From positions 1 through 24,229 of the forward strand of contig CAJWZN010000007.1 of the NCBI GenBank assembly GCA_913050105.1: a stretch of 24,229 bases of DNA, read 5' to 3'. The notes beneath the pieces were generated by a model, which saw nothing but the letters and a program-made list of their open reading frames with translations, was not told the origin of the DNA and did not search any database. How positions within the stretch are numbered: position 1 is the stretch's first letter; every line of letters starts with the position of its first letter. Shown here piece after piece: positions 22,183 to 24,229 of the stretch. The position numbers and the translations under genes are program-made. Source of the stretch: an uncultured Synechococcus sp. (GTDB lineage Bacteria > Cyanobacteriota > Cyanobacteriia > PCC-6307 > Cyanobiaceae).

Positions 22183-22835
22183 GTCAGCTGCCTCAACTTG
22201 AGGATCGAAGCGTAACGGCCGTCTGGCTGGTGTCGCACAACAACCCTGACCCAGTGGGAGTCACTCTCTCGAGCCAGGAGGTTCGGGATGCCAACGGTCT
22301 GAGTGGGATGCGTCGATCGAGCTTCCGCCGCTCAAGGTTGTGGATGCGTCGTTGTCTGGCGGATTGTTTTGATCTGGACCCTTCAGAGGTGCCTTTAACC
22401 GCCCCGCCTGGTGCTCCACCGAGACTTCCGCCGGGCTGGGGTTGGATCAGCCTCAGTCACTGCCGTGATGCGATGGCAATGGCCTGGTCCATTCAGCCCA
22501 TTGGCGTTGATCTTGAGCGCTTGGATCGTTGTTTCCCCGCTGCTGCGTTGGCCGCTCGTTTTTTCACTCCAGACGACTGCCATGAGTTGCAACCACTGCA
22601 AGGGGAGAGATTGCGATTGGCAGTACTAAGCCAGTGGGTCGCGAAGGAAGCGTCTATCAAATGGCAGCGAGGCAGCCTGGCGAAGGATCTGGGGCAATGG
22701 GGCTGCACCGCGAAGTCCGGTGTGGCTCGTCATTCCGGCAGCAAACAAGCTGTTTCCATCTGCCGATTCAGCCTTGATCCTTGGCTCGTTGCCGTGGCTG
22801 GCGGAGGACAGATTGGCCCTGTCTGCCTGCGTTGA
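22155..22835 (+). CDS. 4'-phosphopantetheinyl transferase (Sfp/HetI type)
   Basis: This 226-residue protein has the Sfp-superfamily motifs WISLSHC (97-103, CoA contact), GVDLERLDR (117-125, Mg-binding Asp and Glu) and WVAKEASIKW (161-170). It transfers phosphopantetheine from CoA to acyl carrier or peptidyl carrier proteins, so it activates fatty acid synthesis and any megasynthases; it is the only CoA-using step next to coaX in this window. The only upstream start is GTG at 22155, which lies inside the 5' end of the peroxiredoxin gene; GTG 22230 is a shorter alternative that would remove the AVWLVSHNN block. The start is therefore uncertain. The C-terminal region is short. Confidence 0.88.
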   Translation: MPDHRSGEPCQLPQLEDRSVTAVWLVSHNNPDPVGVTLSSQEVRDANGLSGMRRSSFRRSRLWMRRCLADCFDLDPSEVPLTAPPGAPPRLPPGWGWISLSHCRDAMAMAWSIQPIGVDLERLDRCFPAAALAARFFTPDDCHELQPLQGERLRLAVLSQWVAKEASIKWQRGSLAKDLGQWGCTAKSGVARHSGSKQAVSICRFSLDPWLVAVAGGGQIGPVCLR

Positions 22836-22856
22836 TCTGGTGGCTCAGTAGCGGCG

Positions 22857-22982
22857 ATGACCCCATCACAGATGCTTTCCGCTCTGTTGCAAGCCGTCTG
22901 GCGACTTTGGCTTGCATGGACGTCGGCAAACCGGCTGCGCTCACAGGGGCCTCGGAATGCTCTGAAGGCTGGCAGCCTTTAG
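22857..22982 (+). CDS. Possible 41-residue ORF, tryptophan-rich
   Basis: The 252-nt gap between the transferase gene and the DUF1400 gene contains one ORF that looks protein-like: 41 residues beginning MTPSQMLSALLQAVWRLWLA, with Trp at positions 15, 18 and 21, then a basic segment (NRLRSQGPRNALK). It could be an amphipathic or membrane-associated peptide. No convincing Shine-Dalgarno precedes the ATG. Other frames across this gap show nothing recognisable. The call is weak. Confidence 0.3.
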   Translation: MTPSQMLSALLQAVWRLWLAWTSANRLRSQGPRNALKAGSL

Positions 22983-23087
22983 AGACATACAGGTGCTGAG
23001 CCACGTCGACTGTGCACGCTTTTGCTTATCTCTTGAGTCGACCCGTGGAATGTCTCCTACGTTGACGCAACGACCACTGTTCCTTCC

Positions 23088-23684
23088 GTGATCAACCGCA
23101 TAGGGGCGTGTTTGCTGCTGGGCATATCTTTCGCTGCATCTATTGGACCTACAGCAAAAGCCGATACTGAACGCCCTGTGCGTTGGAACACGGGTGGATC
23201 CGTCAGCACCACCAACTTCAGCGACTTCGAAGCTTTTTTCGTGCACGGCGAGATCTCAGACCGTGCCTTGCAGGAAGCCATCCGCAACTCGGGTTGGACC
23301 GCTGAGGAGCTCCGGTTTGGTTTCACCAAGACTTACGAGGTCAACCTGGTCGACGTGTCGCGATTTCTTTATTCCCAGGCCGGTGAAGCCTTCCTCAAGG
23401 ATCAAACCCGGTCGTATGTTCCCTTCTGGCGCGAGAAGACAACTGCGGCTTCCGCTCTTCGGGCTGCCATCATCGGAGACGCCAGGGATGGATCCATCAG
23501 TCCTGTCGGCATCATGAAAGAACTGCCCGTTGACTTCCGTCTGGCTGACAACGGAAGGAATGACGGCAAGCAGAACGTCTGCGCACCTGAAAAGGTAAGC
23601 GGAGCTCAGGCCACCTCCCTGTTGTCCTGGTATGTCTTTCTGCCCGCGTGCGTGCAGGCCGAGTCGGTCCGCGGCTCGCGTTAA
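23088..23684 (+). CDS. Exported DUF1400-domain protein
   Basis: From GTG 23088 the product has 198 residues. It has a signal peptide (MINRIGACLLLGISFAASIG, cleavage probably after AKA near residue 25). Residues about 40-155 resemble DUF1400, the N-terminal domain of certain cyanobacterial alpha/beta hydrolases: DFEAFFVHGEISDRALQEAI, VDVSRFLYSQAGEAFLKD, AASALRAAIIGDARDGSISP and IMKELPVDFRL. Here the domain stands alone: no hydrolase nucleophile elbow or catalytic part follows, only a short tail with two cysteines (Cys165 and one near the end). Function unknown; periplasmic or lumenal location inferred. It converges on the last gene, sharing TTAA at the stop codons. Confidence 0.78.
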   Translation: MINRIGACLLLGISFAASIGPTAKADTERPVRWNTGGSVSTTNFSDFEAFFVHGEISDRALQEAIRNSGWTAEELRFGFTKTYEVNLVDVSRFLYSQAGEAFLKDQTRSYVPFWREKTTAASALRAAIIGDARDGSISPVGIMKELPVDFRLADNGRNDGKQNVCAPEKVSGAQATSLLSWYVFLPACVQAESVRGSR

Positions 23685-24229
23685 GTCGCATGGCGGGATC
23701 CGCTGATTAGTTGATGCTGCAACGGCAGGGCCAGGCTTTTGCCGCCGTACTGATCCAGTAGCTGGCGTAGCTGCTTCAAGCTGCTGGTGGACTGCTCTCC
23801 CAGCATCTGCATGTAGTGGGAACCCTCCTGCAGCCAACGCTCCACCAGGGTCTTGCCGCCGGCCATGGCAATGGTTTCCTGCCAGAGCTGACTGTGAAGT
23901 TGCCAACCCAGAGCCTCCAGAAGCTCGGTCTGCGGCTGCAGGTGCAGGAGCCATTCCTGTTCCCGGGCCACCAGAGCTTCAAGTTGGGTCGCCTCAGGGT
24001 TTTGGCTGATTAAGGCGCCGGCCGGGCCCGCCACGGCACGGCTGATCAAAAGCCGCAGTCCTGCCTTGCCGTGGCTGTGGCGATCCAGCATTGATGCCAG
24101 TTGCTGCCAGTCGAATGACACCAGATCAGCTGAGCCGAGGCGACCGCCGATCCAGTCGAAACGCTGCTCTGCAGCAAGTTCGGCCGTGCTGGCGATCAAC
24201 AGGGGTCGCCGCTCCGGATCCAAAAGCTC
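23681..24229 (-). CDS. C-terminal part of a larger protein, perhaps RarA-fusion tail (cut by window edge)
   Basis: The frame is open to the window edge, so only the last 182 residues are seen. No start is assigned; the ATG-like TTG at 24223 is internal. The visible part is alpha/beta (RRPLLIASTAELAAEQRFDW, then DLVSFDWQQL and LRLLISRAV) and then helical (EALVAREQEWLLHL, TLVERWLQEGSHYMQMLGEQ). The early pattern resembles the end of a Rossmann methyltransferase-like fold. The cyanobacterial RarA/MgsA ATPase is often fused to such a C-terminal domain, so that is my best guess, but no ATPase motif is in view. The stop overlaps that of the DUF1400 gene. Confidence 0.6.
   Translation of the reverse strand, partial: ELLDPERRPLLIASTAELAAEQRFDWIGGRLGSADLVSFDWQQLASMLDRHSHGKAGLRLLISRAVAGPAGALISQNPEATQLEALVAREQEWLLHLQPQTELLEALGWQLHSQLWQETIAMAGGKTLVERWLQEGSHYMQMLGEQSTSSLKQLRQLLDQYGGKSLALPLQHQLISGSRHAT

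Overview
The window reads as a piece of a marine picocyanobacterial chromosome, most likely Synechococcus/Cyanobium-type. The reasons are a short high-light-inducible (Hli) protein, a cyanobacterial HflX with a long N-terminal extension, a DUF2973 protein, an exported DUF1400 protein, fairly high GC, very tight gene packing and frequent TTG/GTG starts. This placement is inferred from gene content; no database search was possible. I see no transposase, integrase, phage gene, CRISPR array or tRNA. The window looks like ordinary vertically inherited chromosome, and I found no clear multi-gene system of an unknown kind.

Layout. (1) Positions 1-650: the 3' end of a 23S rRNA gene, a 5S rRNA gene enclosed by a perfect 13-bp inverted repeat, and a strong intrinsic terminator. 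(2) 705-1983, plus strand: a YihY/BrkB-family membrane protein and a small two-helix membrane protein. (3) 7666 down to 1959, minus strand: a DUF2973 protein, a conserved 127-aa protein, a 34-aa membrane peptide, the helicase gene hrpB, an hli gene with its own promoter and terminator, a 58-aa membrane protein, then xseA-xseB (exonuclease VII) and a DUF2834 protein, the last three with overlapping ends. (4) 7826-11379: an HtrA/Deg serine protease, a tiny protein with paired CX3C motifs, an ABC-F ATPase, a 54-aa membrane protein and a Nif11-like small protein. (5) 11414-12196: a 17-bp tandem duplication, an Arg/Ser-rich protein and a divergent ribbon-helix-helix protein.

(6) 20193 down to 12215, minus strand: six tightly packed genes, namely a type II NAD(P)H dehydrogenase-like flavoprotein, hflX, an SLC13-type permease with TrkA-C domains, ktrB, ktrA and anmK. 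Overlaps of 4 and 13 bp and gaps of 6, about 24 and 10 bp suggest one transcript linking redox turnover, a ribosome-associated GTPase, ion transport and cell-wall sugar recycling. (7) 20281-21737, plus strand: cysH (PAPS reductase) and coaX (pantothenate kinase). (8) 21715-24229: a PrxQ/BCP peroxiredoxin, a 4'-phosphopantetheinyl transferase whose 5' end overlaps it, a possible 41-aa ORF, a secreted stand-alone DUF1400 protein, and an unfinished gene at the right edge, possibly the C-terminal part of a RarA-fusion protein.

A recurring feature is that convergent gene pairs end inside one another or share stop-codon sequence, with little or no terminator between them. The findings most worth checking are the small proteins, the start of the 58-aa gene, the stop-codon palindrome after htrA, the 5S processing stem and the ndh-to-anmK gene run.
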